64,000 bases of DNA from Maledivibacter halophilus (GTDB lineage Bacteria > Bacillota > Clostridia > Peptostreptococcales > Caminicellaceae): contig NZ_FUZT01000009.1 in assembly GCF_900167445.1 (NCBI RefSeq), forward strand, positions 62,001 to 126,000, in the 5' to 3' direction. Each line of letters begins with the position of its first letter. Position 1 is the stretch's first letter. Both the position numbers and the translations under genes were made by a program. Below the pieces are notes generated by a model that saw only the letters and a program-made list of their open reading frames with translations, made no database searches and had not been told where the DNA came from. Positions 61,795 through 64,000 of the stretch are shown one piece after another.

Positions 61795-62718
61795 ATGGAA
61801 TCAAAAAAAACCTTGTCACTAATTGCTATAATGATAACATCCACAGTATGGGGACTATCTTTATTGAGTGTAAAAGTTATAGTTGATGTTATACCGCCAA
61901 TGACTATGACTTTTTTTAGGTTTTTAATAGGATCTTTAGTATTATCGATTATTTATATGATTAAAGAAAAAGAAAAGAAATTAGATAAAAAAGATATACC
62001 TATGTTTATTTTGTCAGGGGCTTCTGGGGTAAGTGCATTTATTTATTTTCAGAATAGTGCTGTTCAGTTTATATCAGCTTCTTCGGCCTCAATAATAGTT
62101 GCTGCTATTCCAATATTTGTATTGATTGCTGAGGTAATAGTTTTCAAGACTAAACTATCAAATAAGAAAATTATTAGTGTTATATTGTCCTTTATAGGTG
62201 TATATTTTATAGTAGGTTATGATAGTTCTTTAGCTTCTTCAGATTCCTTTAAGGGTTATTTAATGATGTTTGGAGCAGTTATAGCTTGGGTTGTTTATAG
62301 CATTGCAACAAAGCCCTTATATAAAAAATATTCTCAAATATCTATTGTATACTTTCAAACCCTGTTTGGAACATCGGTCTTAATCCCCTCTATATTTGTA
62401 GAAACAGCAAAATGGAGTCTGGTAAATAATGTGATAATATTAAATCTTCTATTCTTAGGAATATTCTGTTCAGCAATAGCCTATTATCTATATGTTTATG
62501 CGATGGAACATTTAGGTATCTCTACTACAGCATTATTTTTAAATCTTATTCCTGTTATAACAGTAGTAAGCAGCTATTTTATACTAAAGGAAAAAATAGG
62601 GATATATCATATAATAGGTGGAGCTTTAGTAGTTACTTCTGTTTATTTAGCTAATATTAAGGGAAAAAGTGGTGAGGAGAAATTGGTGGAAGAGGGAGAA
62701 CTTAAAAAAGCTACATAG
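61795..62718 (+). CDS. EamA/DMT-family transporter
   Basis: The 307-residue protein has ten membrane helices in two EamA repeats (WGLSLLSVKVIVDVIPPMTMTFFRFLIG; AWVVYSIATKPLYKKYS, YVYAMEHLGISTTALFLNLIPV). The substrate is unknown. It lies 23 bp after aroQ and might export an aromatic metabolite. RBS AAGGAGA. Confidence 0.9.
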   Translation: MESKKTLSLIAIMITSTVWGLSLLSVKVIVDVIPPMTMTFFRFLIGSLVLSIIYMIKEKEKKLDKKDIPMFILSGASGVSAFIYFQNSAVQFISASSASIIVAAIPIFVLIAEVIVFKTKLSNKKIISVILSFIGVYFIVGYDSSLASSDSFKGYLMMFGAVIAWVVYSIATKPLYKKYSQISIVYFQTLFGTSVLIPSIFVETAKWSLVNNVIILNLLFLGIFCSAIAYYLYVYAMEHLGISTTALFLNLIPVITVVSSYFILKEKIGIYHIIGGALVVTSVYLANIKGKSGEEKLVEEGELKKAT

Positions 62719-62745
62719 TAGAATAATGTAGCTTATGAAAGATAG

Positions 62746-62790
62746 AAAGTAAAGGTATGATTCTTAAAGGAGTCATACCTTTACTTTTAT
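62746..62790. terminator. bidirectional terminator between the EamA and M20 genes
   Basis: AAAGTAAAGGTATGA is perfectly inverted as TCATACCTTTACTTT with T-rich flanks. A smaller hairpin, GCTACAT/ATGTAGC, precedes it at 62710-62732. Confidence 0.88.
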
Positions 62791-62810
62791 TCAAAATGAT
62801 TTAAAATTTT

Positions 62811-63977
62811 TTAAAACTTCTCCAAAAAATCAATTGCAAACCTAAAATACAGTTCAGTTCCTATGGCTAAGCTGTCTTCATCAATATTAAATCTTGGATG
62901 ATGATGGGGAAAATCTGCTCCTTTTTCAGGATTTCCTGCACCAACAAAGGCTATTAAACCAGGTATTTTTTCAAGATAATATGCCATATCCTCGCTTCCC
63001 GTTGTTTTTTCCATTTTCAAAAGCCCATCTTCTCCAAGCATGCTTAAAACAGTACCTTCAGCAATAGATGAGCATTTTTCATCATTGATTGTAGGTGGTG
63101 TTCCTTCTATATATTGAACCTTTGCCTTAGCTCTATAGGCTTTGGCAGTATTATCTGCATGTCTTTTAATTATTTCAGGGAGTATAGCCCTTGTTTTAGG
63201 ATCAAAACATCTTACTGTACCTTCAATATGGGCTTCTCCTCCAATGACATTAAACCTTGTTCCAGATTGGATTTCCCCTATTGTAAAAACAACAGTATCT
63301 AAGGGATTTACTTCTCTACTCATAATGGACTGGGTATTCATAACAAGGGATGAAGCTGCAACAACTGCATCAATACCTTGATGGGGCATTGATCCATGTC
63401 CCCCCTTACCAATAATATCTATTTTCACATGATCTCCTGAAGCCATTCTAGGACCTGGGTCTACTGAAATTTTTCCGGTTTCGATACCAGACCATAGATG
63501 TATTCCCAAAATACCGTCAACACCTTCCAAAGCTCCTTCTTCAATCATTTCTTTTGCTCCTTGAACCATTTCTTCAGCAGGTTGAAAAATAAGCTTTATA
63601 GTTCCCCTGATGTTTTCCTTGATTTCATTTAAGGCTCTAGCAGCTCCAAGAAGCATGGCAGCATGGCCGTCGTGGCCGCAGGCATGCATTACTTTAGGAT
63701 TTTGTGATTTATATTCAATTTCATTTTTTTCAGTAACCTCTAAGGCGTCTATATCTCCTCTTAAGGCCACTATTTTGCCTGTAGGCTTTCCTTTTATAGT
63801 AGCGACAACACCAGTTCCAGCCATTTCAATGTATGGAATACCCATATTTTCAAGTTCGGATTTGATTCTTCTAGAAGTTTCAAACTCTTTCCAGCTAAGT
63901 TCAGGATTCTTATGGAAATACCTTCTTAAGTTTATAACATAATCCTTTTGGATTTCTAGGAGCTTTTTATAATCCAT
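62811..63977 (-). CDS. M20-family amidohydrolase (N-acyl-L-amino acid amidohydrolase type)
   Basis: The 388-residue metallopeptidase has the metal-site motifs MHACGHDGHAAMLLGAARAL, FQPAEEMVQGAKEMIEEG, GIHLWSG and FPHHHPRFNIDEDS, and the substrate-domain sequence GKGGHGSMPHQGIDAVVAAS. It should hydrolyse N-acyl or N-benzoyl amino acids or amino-benzoyl compounds. RBS TAGGGGGG. The gene faces the EamA gene and is fully inside the window. Confidence 0.92.
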   Translation of the reverse strand: MDYKKLLEIQKDYVINLRRYFHKNPELSWKEFETSRRIKSELENMGIPYIEMAGTGVVATIKGKPTGKIVALRGDIDALEVTEKNEIEYKSQNPKVMHACGHDGHAAMLLGAARALNEIKENIRGTIKLIFQPAEEMVQGAKEMIEEGALEGVDGILGIHLWSGIETGKISVDPGPRMASGDHVKIDIIGKGGHGSMPHQGIDAVVAASSLVMNTQSIMSREVNPLDTVVFTIGEIQSGTRFNVIGGEAHIEGTVRCFDPKTRAILPEIIKRHADNTAKAYRAKAKVQYIEGTPPTINDEKCSSIAEGTVLSMLGEDGLLKMEKTTGSEDMAYYLEKIPGLIAFVGAGNPEKGADFPHHHPRFNIDEDSLAIGTELYFRFAIDFLEKF

Positions 63978-64000
63978 TTTACCCCCCCTATCTATTTAAA

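Overview
The window is about 64 kb of low-G+C (AT-rich), densely coded DNA with strong AGGAGG-type ribosome binding sites, many TTG/GTG starts, Rho-independent terminators and Fur-type boxes. An orphan [FeFe]-hydrogenase maturase (HydE), FeoA/FeoB, DUF134/DUF5320 proteins and membrane-anchored LuxR proteins point to an anaerobic member of the Clostridia (Tissierellia-like is my guess). No rRNA, tRNA, CRISPR array or complete transposase gene was seen.

Layout. 0-8 kb: end of a Fur-family gene, two overlapping membrane-LuxR regulators, a secreted protein of unknown function, two tiny glycine-rich DUF5320-type genes under a shared operator, hydE and a DUF89 protein. 8-15 kb: a secreted 5'-nucleotidase with a LysM domain, then a surface-protein set (FG-GAP-like, DUF3160, CapA). 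15-20.7 kb: a peptide-use operon (dipeptide epimerase, DUF819 membrane protein, CocE/NonD hydrolase) bracketed by palindromic elements and followed by an Xre-cupin regulator. 20.8-31 kb: two iron-regulated pairs of ABC half-transporters, an AraC regulator and a MATE exporter, with Fur boxes. 31-35.4 kb: copper cassette (excisionase-like regulator, CopA, CopZ), a third DUF5320 gene and the DUF134 regulator. 35.4-40.6 kb: Fur/Zur-like regulator, ZnuABC-like zinc uptake behind a perfect 7-1-7 palindrome, and a metal permease interrupted by an in-frame UGA with its TIGR03943 partner. 40.6-48.2 kb: a MarR-controlled island with a MATE exporter, a FecBCD-type metallophore importer, a SAM methyltransferase and a second MarR, interspersed with ABC-transporter remnants. 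48.3-52.7 kb: decayed nikBC-like genes, a DUF2325 gene, an unusual Fur-like gene and the feoA-feoA-feoB system. 53-61.8 kb: a complete shikimate/phenylalanine/tyrosine operon (aroF-tyrA-aroB-aroA-aroC-pheA-aroE-aroK-aroQ). 61.8-64 kb: an EamA transporter and a convergent M20 amidohydrolase.

The main discovery candidates are: (1) a 63-codon leader ORF upstream of aroF with 16 Phe/Tyr/Trp residues in a 23-residue stretch, followed by a terminator, which looks like a translation-coupled attenuator sensing all three aromatic amino acids; (2) a hidden regulon defined by the operator CATATACCCAAAAC, present as pairs 38 bp apart in front of DUF5320 genes and singly before the copper cassette, with DUF134 as candidate regulator; (3) a three-copy family of about 120-130 bp palindromic, MITE-like elements; (4) a perfect 23-bp inverted repeat inserted in frame inside pheA; (5) a MarR operator family (GTATACCTGGTATAC type) marking a possible metallophore uptake/modification system; (6) several ABC-transporter genes shrunken by internal deletion.

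The common theme of the middle 30 kb is metal homeostasis (iron, zinc, copper, probably nickel) under several metalloregulators; the last 11 kb is aromatic amino acid synthesis.
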